Made by a program: the position numbers and the translations under genes. Of a stretch of 64,000 bases of DNA, positions 8,220 to 16,540 are shown piece by piece (within the stretch, counting starts at the first letter, position 1; every line of letters begins with the position of its first letter). The notes below the pieces were generated by a model. It was given only the letters and a program-made list of their open reading frames with translations. It made no database searches and was not told where the DNA came from. Origin of the DNA: Oerskovia jenensis (lineage in GTDB: Bacteria > Actinomycetota > Actinomycetes > Actinomycetales > Cellulomonadaceae); assembly GCF_016907235.1 (NCBI RefSeq), contig NZ_JAFBBO010000001.1, positions 2,790,001 to 2,854,000 of the forward strand, in the 5' to 3' direction.

Positions 8220-11078
8220 CTAGAGGTCGCCCTTGCGCTGCAGGAACCGCATCGCGCCCCAGCCGATCGGGATACGGGCCCAGTAGGTCGCGACACGGAA
8301 GAGGATCGTCGCGGACGTCGCGATCGCGGGCGGGATCCCCGCGGCGGTCAGCCCGGCGGTCAGGGCGATCTCGATCGTGCCCAGACCGCCAGGTGTCGGG
8401 ACGGCTGCGCCCGCCGCGTTGCCGACCAGGTAGATCACGGCCACGTCGACGAGCGCGAGCTCCTGGCCGAACGCCGCGAGGGCCGCGTCGAACGCGAGCA
8501 CGTAGCCGAGCGTCATGACGATGTTCCCGCCGAAGCCGAGGGCCAGGCGTCCCGGCTGGCTGAGCATCTCGGACAGGCGGGGCCAGACCTGCTGGACGGT
8601 CGGCCGGATCTTGGCGAGCACCCAGCGCCGGACCGCGGGGACGAGCAGGGTCGCGATGATCGCGAGCGCGACGCCCGTGATCGCGAGCAGCACGGTGGTC
8701 GAGGGCAGCTTGATGAGGCCGCCGGAACGAGCCGTCATCGACAGGACGACCAGCAGCAGGATCGTGACGACGAACTGCGACACCTGGACCAGGGCCACGG
8801 TCGCGACGGCCATGGGGGTCGACACGCCGCGCTTGGTGAGCATGCGCAGGTTCAGGGCGGCCGGTCCGATCCCGGCCGGTGCCGCGAGGGCCACGAACGA
8901 CCCGGCCATCTGCGTGAGCGTCGCGCGCAGCATGGGCAGCTTCACGGGCGAGAAGGCCACGAAGGTCAGGGCCGCGCCGAACCAGGTGAGGACGCCCAGC
9001 GCGAACGAGATGACGGCCCACCACGGGTTCGCCGTCGACACCGCGTCGGCGATCTGCTGGAAGTTCATGGTCGTGACGACCACGGTCACCGCGACGATCG
9101 TCAGGGTCAGCGTGATGATCGTCCGCGCCCCGAAGCGCGTGATGCGCTGGGGCTCGACGTCGGTCTCGGGGAGCCGCTCGACGAGCGCGGCACGCAGGTC
9201 CTTGAAGAGCTCCTTGTTGGCCCGCATCTCCTCACGCGTGCTCACGGGCAGGGCGATCGACTGCAGGAGCGGACCGATCGCTGCGATGTCCTCGCCCGGC
9301 AGCACGCTCACGGCCGAGGCCACGGCGCGCTCGGCCCCCACCCGCAGTGCGAGCAGCGCGACCATCTGCGTGAGGTCCATGCGGCGCGAGAGCTCGGAGG
9401 ACGCGATGTCGCCCTGCTCCCAGCCCGTCAGCCAGACCTTGACCTCGGAGTCGTCGGGGCCGGTCTCGTCGTCGGGGCGCAGGTCGACCGACGTCGTCGC
9501 GGTGCTGCTCCCGGCGGGGTGCGTCGCTGCCCCGCCCGGTTCGCCGCGGCTCACGAGCATGACGTCGGAGGTCAGGGCGCGGTGCGAGAGGCCGGCGTCG
9601 TGCGCGAGCTGGATCTGGTGCCAGGCTTCGGTCAGGACGGCGTCGGTGACCTCGTCGTCGGGCAGGTCGCGCAGCGAGACGGCACCCACCGCGTGCTCCT
9701 GCACGAGGATCATCGAGTCGTCGGACTCGGCGACGCCGAGCAGGCGCGGCGTGCGGACGCCTGCGGCGCGGGCCGCGTAGGCGAGCAGCGCGGTGCGTTC
9801 GGCCACGGCCTTGAGCGAGATCGCGGCGCGGCCCTCGATGCCGCGCAGGCGCAGCGAGCGCCACAGCCGGGTGAGGAAGCCGACGACCTGCCGGTCGCCG
9901 TCGAGCACGACGACGTCGCGGCGCACACCGTCCTCGGTGAACATCGCGTAGACGCGGTTGTCCCCGGAGCGGGCGAGGGCGATCGCGGCGGGGTCCGACG
10001 GCGCCTCGGCGGGCTCGCTGATGCCCTGGCCCAGCGCGCCGGACAGGTGGTCGCCCGTGAGGCGCGCGTCGGCGGTCAGGGCCGAGTCCTCGTCGGAACC
10101 CGCGATGCGCACGACGCCGACGTGGACCTCGGCCGTGATCTCGCCGTCGGAGTTGACCTCGGTGATGGGGTCCTCGGCGGCCTCGGCCAGCTCGGCGGGC
10201 TGGGACACGTCGCGCACGCGCACGAGGGCGGTGGGCGAGTAGCCGGCCCGGCGGACGCCGTCGACCAGGTGCGGACCGTAGGCGCGCTCGCTGCGGACGC
10301 CGGACACCCACCGGACCGTGTTGCCCGCGATGCGGCCGAGCAGGAGCGTGATGATCGCGCCGGGCAGCGAGACCTGGGCCGTGATGAGGACGACGCCGAG
10401 CGCGATGAACAGCAGGTTCCAGGACCAGGCGACCGTCCGGCGTCGCGTGCGGGGACCCGCTGCGGTGAGGAGTCCGCTGATCGCGGCGACGTAGCCGGGG
10501 ATGCTGAGCTGCCACTCGCCCCGGATGCGGACGGAGAGCCCTTGGATCAGGTCGTCGGACCCGAACATCATGACGGAGTAGGTCAGCGCGATGCCCAGGA
10601 CCATGCCCAGCGCGGCGGCGGCGATCGACTCGACGACCTGGCGCCCGAGCTTGCGGATGCCCAGCTCGATGAGGACGGCCGTGGGGATCGCGAGGGTCAC
10701 GAGCCCTTCGAGGACCGCGACGGGGATGAAGAGGATCCGGGCGAGGAGGTCGGAGAAGCCCTGGACGTCCTCGGCGACGCCCGCCGTGGTGCCGTGCGCG
10801 TACACGGACATGAACATGACCAGTGCGATTCCCAGGGCGCACAGCACGATCCCGACGAGGTCGCTGGGGTGGCGAACGCGGGACTCGGGGGTGTCGACGA
10901 TCATGACGGTCGGGTCGGTGCCGTCCCCGACCGGGCGCGGCGTCGTGAGGAAGGCGCGGAACGAGCGGGGGTCGGGCGCTGGGGGCTCGGGGTTCGCGCG
11001 CGATCCGACCTCGTGCACCTGCGGGCGCGGCCCGGCCGTCGCCGGAGGACCGGCCGGGTCGTGAGCGCGCGCAGACAT
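8220..11078 (-). CDS. Large membrane protein: LPG-flippase-like (UPF0104/AglD) C-terminus with internal kinase-like domain
   Basis: This 952-residue protein has about 70 hydrophilic N-terminal residues. A membrane block follows (about 75-280, starting at DLVGIVLCALGIALVMFM). Next is a soluble region (about 290-620) and a second membrane block (about 640-950) typical of the lysylphosphatidylglycerol synthase transmembrane/flippase family, including TPGGLGTIEIALTAGL. The soluble part resembles a degenerate protein-kinase or phosphotransferase fold: LAHDAGLSHRALTSDVMLV (about 495-513) sits like a catalytic loop but lacks the HRD aspartate. The ATG at 11078 is chosen over the longer in-frame start at 11228. 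Its support is TAGACT ending 7 nt upstream, a leaderless promoter pattern. The lipid substrate is unknown. Confidence 0.8.
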   Translation of the reverse strand: MSARAHDPAGPPATAGPRPQVHEVGSRANPEPPAPDPRSFRAFLTTPRPVGDGTDPTVMIVDTPESRVRHPSDLVGIVLCALGIALVMFMSVYAHGTTAGVAEDVQGFSDLLARILFIPVAVLEGLVTLAIPTAVLIELGIRKLGRQVVESIAAAALGMVLGIALTYSVMMFGSDDLIQGLSVRIRGEWQLSIPGYVAAISGLLTAAGPRTRRRTVAWSWNLLFIALGVVLITAQVSLPGAIITLLLGRIAGNTVRWVSGVRSERAYGPHLVDGVRRAGYSPTALVRVRDVSQPAELAEAAEDPITEVNSDGEITAEVHVGVVRIAGSDEDSALTADARLTGDHLSGALGQGISEPAEAPSDPAAIALARSGDNRVYAMFTEDGVRRDVVVLDGDRQVVGFLTRLWRSLRLRGIEGRAAISLKAVAERTALLAYAARAAGVRTPRLLGVAESDDSMILVQEHAVGAVSLRDLPDDEVTDAVLTEAWHQIQLAHDAGLSHRALTSDVMLVSRGEPGGAATHPAGSSTATTSVDLRPDDETGPDDSEVKVWLTGWEQGDIASSELSRRMDLTQMVALLALRVGAERAVASAVSVLPGEDIAAIGPLLQSIALPVSTREEMRANKELFKDLRAALVERLPETDVEPQRITRFGARTIITLTLTIVAVTVVVTTMNFQQIADAVSTANPWWAVISFALGVLTWFGAALTFVAFSPVKLPMLRATLTQMAGSFVALAAPAGIGPAALNLRMLTKRGVSTPMAVATVALVQVSQFVVTILLLVVLSMTARSGGLIKLPSTTVLLAITGVALAIIATLLVPAVRRWVLAKIRPTVQQVWPRLSEMLSQPGRLALGFGGNIVMTLGYVLAFDAALAAFGQELALVDVAVIYLVGNAAGAAVPTPGGLGTIEIALTAGLTAAGIPPAIATSATILFRVATYWARIPIGWGAMRFLQRKGDL

Positions 11079-11085
11079 GCTTGCG

Positions 11086-11091
11086 AGTCTA
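11086..11091 (-). promoter_or_regulatory. Leaderless -10 element (TAGACT)
   Basis: On the minus strand TAGACT is followed by 7 nt and then the ATG at 11078. The same spacing recurs before other genes in this window that lack a Shine-Dalgarno sequence. Confidence 0.5.
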
Positions 11092-11251
11092 GGGCGGGAG
11101 GCCCCAGGAGGCGCGGTATTACGCCACTTTCGGACGGGTGATTTGCCCGCTTGCTCCCGGTGCCGGGGGTGCTTCGGCGCGCGAGTGTGACCAACCTCCA
11201 GCACCATGAACCCAGGTAGCGCTCCCACCTGACCTGCGACGACGAGGTGTC

Positions 11252-12316
11252 ATGGACGTCCGCGCTCAGGGGCTCGGCGCACGACGCGAACGGTGGTGGC
11301 TCATGGTCCGGAGCAGGCGCAGGGAGCGGGCGGCCGTCGGGGTCGCCGAGCCTCCCCACGCGTTCAAGAACGTCTGGTGGCTCCCGGTGGTGCGCGGGGT
11401 GCTCCTGGTGGTCCTGGGGCTGCTGCTCATGATCCAGCCGCTCGAGGCGCTCGAGACGTTGCGCTGGGTGTTCGGGATCTTCCTCGTCGCGGACGCGGTC
11501 CTCGTCGCGGCCCAGGGCCTGGCCCACCGCAAGCAGGTGGGCTGGCGGTGGTGGCTCGCCCAGGCGGTCGTCGACGTGCTCTTCGGGGTCGCGATCTCGT
11601 TCTGGCCCGACCTCAGCGCGACGGCGCTCTACTACGTCCTGGTCGTGTGGGTCCTGGTCCTGGGGGTCGTGGCCGTCGTGGGGGCGGCGGGGCTCGTGCG
11701 CAACCGTGACCTGGGGTGGCCGTGGATGCTGACGTCCGGCATCGTGTCGGCGTTGTTCGGCCTGCTGCTCGTCACCCGACCGGTCGACGCGGGCGACGTC
11801 CTGAGCCTGACGGTCGTCGTGTTCGGCCTCTACGCGTTCGTCGCGGGGGCGATCCACGTGGTCTCGGGCTTCGGGGTGCGTTCGGTCGCGCGCGAGCTCG
11901 CCGACCTGCGTGCGCAGGCGGTCGCCGCGGGAGTGGTCGTCACGGGCGGGTCGGTCCTGGGTGCGGGGCCGTCGGCCCCGGTGGTCGCGGAGGCGACGGC
12001 GGCGCCCGCTCCGGTCCCGGGCGAGGTGCAACCCTCCGGCCCGACGGCGGAGCTCGCCCCGGGCAGGGAGGTCCCGGGCGAGGTGGCCGGGCCGGGAGAC
12101 GGGCTCGTGATCGAGGACGGGGCTGCGGTGTCGGGTGGGCCCGTCGCCGGGGCCGGTACCGGTGCGGGCACCGAGGCCGGTACCGAGCGGGCGGTCGACG
12201 CACGGGCCGACGACCCGGTTTCCGCCGACGGTCCGGAACCTGCCGACGACCCGGACGGGGTGACCTGGCCGCGCGAGCCGGGCTCCGGCGCCGGGCAGGG
12301 GACGCCCCCTCGGTGA
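11252..12316 (+). CDS. HdeD/DUF308-family membrane protein
   Basis: This 354-residue protein has about six transmembrane segments in residues 45-210, arranged as the short-loop hydrophobic pairs of the HdeD/DUF308 family (VVRGVLLVVLGLLLMIQPL, LRWVFGIFLVADAVLV, MLTSGIVSALFGLLLVTRP). A roughly 140-residue Pro/Gly/Ala/Glu-rich tail follows, probably disordered. In E. coli HdeD is linked to acid tolerance; no such role can be read here. A second family member is at 29255-29842. ATG 11252 is preceded by a weak gaggtg; ATG 11303 (MVRSRRRER) is an alternative. Confidence 0.75.
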   Translation: MDVRAQGLGARRERWWLMVRSRRRERAAVGVAEPPHAFKNVWWLPVVRGVLLVVLGLLLMIQPLEALETLRWVFGIFLVADAVLVAAQGLAHRKQVGWRWWLAQAVVDVLFGVAISFWPDLSATALYYVLVVWVLVLGVVAVVGAAGLVRNRDLGWPWMLTSGIVSALFGLLLVTRPVDAGDVLSLTVVVFGLYAFVAGAIHVVSGFGVRSVARELADLRAQAVAAGVVVTGGSVLGAGPSAPVVAEATAAPAPVPGEVQPSGPTAELAPGREVPGEVAGPGDGLVIEDGAAVSGGPVAGAGTGAGTEAGTERAVDARADDPVSADGPEPADDPDGVTWPREPGSGAGQGTPPR

Positions 12317-12599
12317 GAGGCGCGATGACAGCGCTGCCACCACGACGCGCCGCGCCGCGAAACGACCGTGACGCACCGGAACGTACTCCTGGGTAACTTC
12401 ACCCGTGTGACCTGTCTCACCATGTGGAGGCTGGAGTTACGACCCGGTAACAACATCACCGGAACCGCACCATCTCGCCCTTCGCGGGTGCTCGACCGAA
12501 ACAACGGTGTGTTAGACATCACGCACCTTGGTCACAGCGCCAGGTCGTGGGAGCGCCACCGCGCACCCACCTCACGACCCCGAAGAAGAGGTGTGACGG
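12317..12599. other. Intergenic region upstream of ABC importer operon
   Basis: These 283 bases have lower GC than the flanks. I see short inverted repeats (ccggt 12444-12448 with accgg 12458-12462; gggt/accc around 12391-12406) and a weak promoter-like pair, tcgacc near 12491 with tagaca near 12513. No convincing ORF, riboswitch or RNA is visible. It presumably holds the promoter and operator of the importer genes. Confidence 0.4.
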
Positions 12600-14240
12600 A
12601 TGACGACCGTTTCCAGGAAGCGGCTCCTCGCCGCAACGGCGGGCATCGCCGTCGTGACGCTCACGCTCACGGCGTGCGGCAGCGGCGGGAACGACGACGA
12701 CGGGGGCGGCGGCGCGAGCGCCGGCGGCGCCCTGACCATCGGCACGACCGACAAGGTCACGACGCTCGACCCGGCCGGCTCCTACGACAACGGGTCCTTC
12801 GCGGTCATGAACCAGGTGTTCCCGTTCCTCCTGAACACCCCCTACGGCAGCCCCGACGTCGAGCCCGACATCGCGGAGTCCGCCGAGTTCACCGGCCCCA
12901 CCGAGTACACCGTGAAGCTCAAGCCGGGCCTGAAGTTCGCCAACGGCAACGACCTCACGTCCTCCGACGTGAAGTTCACGTTCGACCGCCAGGTCGCGAT
13001 CAACGACGAGAACGGGCCCGCCTCGCTGCTCTACAACCTGGCGAGCGTCGCCGCGCCCGACGACACGACCGTCGTCTTCACGCTCACGTCGCCCGACGAC
13101 CAGGTGTTCCCGCAGATCCTGTCCAGCCCGGCCGGCCCCATCGTCGACGAGGACGTGTTCGCGGCCGACGCCCTGACGCCGGACGCCGACATCGTCGCGG
13201 GCAAGGCGTTCGCGGGCCAGTACTCGATCGCGAAGTACGACTTCAACAACCTCATCTCCTACGAGGCCAACCCCGACTACCAGGGCGTGCTCGGCAAGGC
13301 CGCGACTGCCACGGTCAACACCAAGTACTACGCCGACGCGTCGAACCTCAAGCTCGACATCCAGGAGGGCAACATCGACGTCGCCTTCCGCAGCCTGTCC
13401 GCGACCGACATCGACGACCTGCGGGGCAACGACAAGGTCAAGGTCGTCGACGGCCCCGGCGGAGAGATCCGCTACATCACGTTCAACTTCGACTCCCAGC
13501 CCTACGGTGCCACGGCCGACGGCGCGGACCCGGCCAAGGCCCTCGCCGTGCGCCAGGCGGTCGCGGACCTGATCGACCGCGAGGCCATCGCGAGCCAGGT
13601 CTACAAGGGCACCTACACGCCGCTGTACTCGTACGTCCCCGCGGGCCTGACCGGAGCGGTCGAGCCGCTCAAGGAGCTCTACGGCGACGGCCAGGGCGGA
13701 CCTGACGCCGACAAGGCCAAGGCGGCCCTCGAGGCGGCCGGGGTCACGGTGCCCGTCGTGCTCGACCTGCAGTACAGCAACGACCACTACGGTCCGTCCT
13801 CCGGTGAGGAGTACGCGCTCATCAAGGACCAGCTCGAGGAGAGCGGCCTGTTCACGGTCAACCTGCAGACGACCGAGTGGGTCCAGTACGCCAAGGACCG
13901 CACGGCCGACGTGTACCCGGCGTACCAGCTCGGCTGGTTCCCGGACTACTCCGACGCCGACAACTACCTCACGCCGTTCTTCCTCCAGGAGAACTTCCTC
14001 GCGAACCACTACGACGACCAGGAGGTCAACGACCTGATCCTCCAGCAGGCCGCCACGCCCGACCCGGCGGCCCGCACGGCACTCATCGAGGACATCCAGA
14101 ACAAGGTCGCCGAGGACCTCTCGACCGTCCCCTACCTCCAGGGCGCGCAGGTCGCCGTCGTGGGCACCGGTGTCGAGGGGACCGAGAAGACGCTCGACGC
14201 GTCCTTCAAGTTCCGTTACGGCGCGCTCTCGAAGGGCTGA
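12600..14240 (+). CDS. ABC transporter substrate-binding lipoprotein (SBP family 5)
   Basis: This 546-residue exported protein has a type II signal peptide: basic start (SRKR), hydrophobic core, lipobox LTAC with Cys26, then a Gly/Asp-rich linker. The mature part has the family-5 (oligopeptide/dipeptide/nickel/opine) pattern: YTVKLKPGLKFANGNDLTSSDVKFTFDR, YITFNFDSQPYG, VRQAVADLIDREAIA and LGWFPDYSDADNYLTPFF. It should capture substrate at the outer face of the membrane and hand it to the two permeases downstream. The substrate cannot be read from sequence; a small peptide is most likely. The start is ATG 12600, after gaagaggtgtgacgg. Confidence 0.92.
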   Translation: MTTVSRKRLLAATAGIAVVTLTLTACGSGGNDDDGGGGASAGGALTIGTTDKVTTLDPAGSYDNGSFAVMNQVFPFLLNTPYGSPDVEPDIAESAEFTGPTEYTVKLKPGLKFANGNDLTSSDVKFTFDRQVAINDENGPASLLYNLASVAAPDDTTVVFTLTSPDDQVFPQILSSPAGPIVDEDVFAADALTPDADIVAGKAFAGQYSIAKYDFNNLISYEANPDYQGVLGKAATATVNTKYYADASNLKLDIQEGNIDVAFRSLSATDIDDLRGNDKVKVVDGPGGEIRYITFNFDSQPYGATADGADPAKALAVRQAVADLIDREAIASQVYKGTYTPLYSYVPAGLTGAVEPLKELYGDGQGGPDADKAKAALEAAGVTVPVVLDLQYSNDHYGPSSGEEYALIKDQLEESGLFTVNLQTTEWVQYAKDRTADVYPAYQLGWFPDYSDADNYLTPFFLQENFLANHYDDQEVNDLILQQAATPDPAARTALIEDIQNKVAEDLSTVPYLQGAQVAVVGTGVEGTEKTLDASFKFRYGALSKG

Positions 14241-14250
14241 TCCCACGGGC

Positions 14251-14292
14251 GCTCGGGGTGGTCGGGCCGATGACGTCCCGACCACCCCGAGC
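14251..14292 (+). terminator. 16-bp intercistronic hairpin after the binding protein gene
   Basis: gctcggggtggtcggg (14251-14266) pairs perfectly with 14277-14292 around a 10-nt loop. It stands 11 bases after the stop of the binding-protein gene and 85 bases before the permease start. In ABC importers such a hairpin commonly attenuates read-through or protects the upstream mRNA, so that binding protein is made in excess. Confidence 0.7.
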
Positions 14293-14376
14293 CCAGCCGG
14301 CTCGGCACGCCCGAGCCCGCGCAGCAGCACCGCAGGCCACCGAGCAGCGCGGCTCGGACCACGACGAACGGACGAC

Positions 14377-15489
14377 ATGACCACGACGACCGACCAGGTG
14401 ACCACGGCCGACCCGCCGGGCACCGGGACCTCCCGCTCCACCTCCCCGCGGAAGAAGACGTCCGGAGGGGGTGGGCTGGGACGGTACGTCCTGGTCCGGT
14501 TCCTCCTCATCATCCCGACCGTCTTCATCCTCGTGACGACCGTGTTCGTCGTCATGCGCTCGACCGGCGACCCCATCACGGCCGCGCTCGGCGGGCGCCT
14601 GCGCGCCGACCAGCTCGCCGAGCGCATCCACGAGGCCGGCTACGACCGCCCGATCATCGTCCAGTACCTCGAGTACCTGGGCGGGATCGTGCGCGGCGAC
14701 TTCGGCACCACGATCAGCGACAACCGTCCGGTGTCCGAGGTCCTCGCGACCTACGGCGCCGCGACGCTCGAGCTCGCGGTCTACGCCCTGATCATCGCGT
14801 TCCTGGTCGGCGTGCCTCTCGGGCTCCTCGCCGCGCACCACCGCGACCGGATCCCCGACGCGTTCCTGCGCGTCTTCGCGATCCTCTGCTACGCGACGCC
14901 CGTGTTCTTCGCGGGCCTGCTGCTCAAGCTCGTCTTCTCGGTGGGTCTCGGATGGTTCCCCGTCGCGGGGCGCGCGTCCACGGGAGCCGAGCTGCAGATG
15001 ATGGCCCTGCCCGACCCGTCGGGCTTCTACGTCGTCGACGCGATCCGCACGGGCGACCCTGCTGTCCTGGGCGACGTGCTGATGCACGCGGTCCTGCCGG
15101 GCGTCGCCCTGGGCCTGCTGACGGCCGGGGTGTTCCTGCGCCTCGTGCGCACCAACGTCATCGGGACCCTCGCGACCGACTACGTCGACGCGGCACGCTC
15201 GCGCGGGGTGTCCGAGCACCGGCTGGTGCGCACGCACGCGTGGCGGCCCGCGCTCATCCCGATCATCACCGTCATGGGCATGCAGATCGCCCTCCTCCTG
15301 GCCGGGGCGGTCCTGACCGAGACGACGTTCGAGTGGAAGGGCCTCGGGTTCATGCTCGCGCAGTACCTCCAGGCCCGGGACTTCGTCGCGGTCCAGGGGA
15401 TCGTCGTCCTGCTGGCCGTGATCGTCGCGGTCACGAACTTCCTCGTGGACGTCCTCGCGGCGTTCATCGACCCGAGGGTGAGGTACTGA
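14377..15489 (+). CDS. Peptide-type ABC transporter permease (DppB-like)
   Basis: This 370-residue integral membrane protein has about 35 Ser/Thr/Gly-rich N-terminal residues and then a first transmembrane helix (GRYVLVRFLLIIPTVFILVT), a periplasmic-side loop with QYLEYLGGIVRGDFG, and a BPD_transp_1 core. The EAA-like motif is DYVDAARSRGVSEHRLVRTHAWRPA (about residues 268-292), which contacts the ATPase. It ends in AAFIDPRVRY, typical for DppB/OppB. ATG 14377 lies 136 bases after the binding-protein stop, beyond the 16-bp hairpin. DppC follows after one base. Confidence 0.92.
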   Translation: MTTTTDQVTTADPPGTGTSRSTSPRKKTSGGGGLGRYVLVRFLLIIPTVFILVTTVFVVMRSTGDPITAALGGRLRADQLAERIHEAGYDRPIIVQYLEYLGGIVRGDFGTTISDNRPVSEVLATYGAATLELAVYALIIAFLVGVPLGLLAAHHRDRIPDAFLRVFAILCYATPVFFAGLLLKLVFSVGLGWFPVAGRASTGAELQMMALPDPSGFYVVDAIRTGDPAVLGDVLMHAVLPGVALGLLTAGVFLRLVRTNVIGTLATDYVDAARSRGVSEHRLVRTHAWRPALIPIITVMGMQIALLLAGAVLTETTFEWKGLGFMLAQYLQARDFVAVQGIVVLLAVIVAVTNFLVDVLAAFIDPRVRY

Positions 15490-15490
15490 C

Positions 15491-16540
15491 ATGGCACGCC
15501 GACTCTCCTGGGGCCGTCTGCCCGTGGTCCACCAGCTCCGTCAGAGCGTGGGCCTCCAGCGCGGGATGCTCGTCGCGGGCCTGGTCGTCACGGCGCTCTT
15601 CCTGCTCACGGCACTGGCCGCGCCGTGGCTCGCGCCGTACGGGTTCAGCCAGCTCCGCAGCGGCGACGTGCTGTTCGGGGCGCAGCAGCCGCCGTCGGCC
15701 GAGCACCTGCTCGGTACGACCGTCGGCGGGTACGACGTCCTGTCCCGGGTGATCTGGGGGACGCGCACCGCCGCTCTCGTGATCGTGGTCGCGATCGCGG
15801 CGTCGATCGTGATCGGTGTCCTGCTGGGCCTGGTCTCGGGGTACTTCGGGGGCTGGCTCGACCGCGTGCTCGTGGTCGTGTGCGACGCGGTCTACGCGTT
15901 CCCGTCGCTGCTCCTCGCGATCCTGCTCGCGATCGTCATCAGCGGCGGTCAGTCGGACCTGTGGGGCGGCATCCTCGCGGCCGCGTTCTCGATCACCGTG
16001 GTCTTCATCCCGCAGTACTTCCGCGTGATCCGCGCGGAGACCGTGCGGATCAAGGCCGAGGCGTTCATCGACTCGGCGCGCGTGATCGGCACGCCGCACC
16101 GCCGGATCATGGGGCGGCACGTGCTGCGCAACGCGACGCGCACGCTGCCGCTCATCGTGACGCTCAACGCGTCCGAGGCGATCCTCACGCTCGCGGGGCT
16201 CGGGTTCCTGGGCTTCGGCATCGAGCCGACGGCCGCGGCCGAGTGGGGCTACGACCTCAACAAGTCCCTGTCCGACGTCACGAGCGGCATCTGGTGGACC
16301 GCGCTCTTCCCGGGCCTCGCGATCGTGCTCGCGGTCCTGGGCATCACGCTCGTGGGCGAGAGCCTCAACGACCTCGCGGACCCGCGCCTGCGCAGCCGCC
16401 GGGCGGCCGCGGTCGGGGCGGGCGAGGTCGCGGAGACCTCGGTCGTGCCGGGCGGCACGCTCGCGGCCGGCCCCGCGGGGCTGGGCGGGTTGGAAGGTTC
16501 GGGGACGCTGGGCGACGAGGGAATCGAGGTGCGCCCGTGA
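15491..16540 (+). CDS. Peptide-type ABC transporter permease (DppC-like)
   Basis: This 349-residue second permease subunit has a first transmembrane helix at about residues 25-48. HLLGTTVGGYDVLSRVIWGTR is the conserved loop of the DppC/OppC family, and the EAA motif is EAFIDSARVIGTPHRRIMGRHVLRN (about 190-214). The end of the membrane domain, GITLVGESLNDLADPRLR, is also family-typical. About 45 extra Gly/Ala-rich residues follow. The ATG starts one base after the dppB-like stop, so the two should be made in equal amounts. Confidence 0.92.
   Translation: MARRLSWGRLPVVHQLRQSVGLQRGMLVAGLVVTALFLLTALAAPWLAPYGFSQLRSGDVLFGAQQPPSAEHLLGTTVGGYDVLSRVIWGTRTAALVIVVAIAASIVIGVLLGLVSGYFGGWLDRVLVVVCDAVYAFPSLLLAILLAIVISGGQSDLWGGILAAAFSITVVFIPQYFRVIRAETVRIKAEAFIDSARVIGTPHRRIMGRHVLRNATRTLPLIVTLNASEAILTLAGLGFLGFGIEPTAAAEWGYDLNKSLSDVTSGIWWTALFPGLAIVLAVLGITLVGESLNDLADPRLRSRRAAAVGAGEVAETSVVPGGTLAAGPAGLGGLEGSGTLGDEGIEVRP

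Noticed and set aside
8187-11141. A 984-codon plus-strand open frame opposite the flippase-like gene
   Set aside because: Its product is Arg/Asp/His/Gln-rich without domains or hydrophobic pattern, a mirror of the membrane protein on the other strand.
12317-12599. Riboswitch upstream of the ABC importer
   Set aside because: Only short, unconvincing inverted repeats are present and no known aptamer consensus could be recognised.
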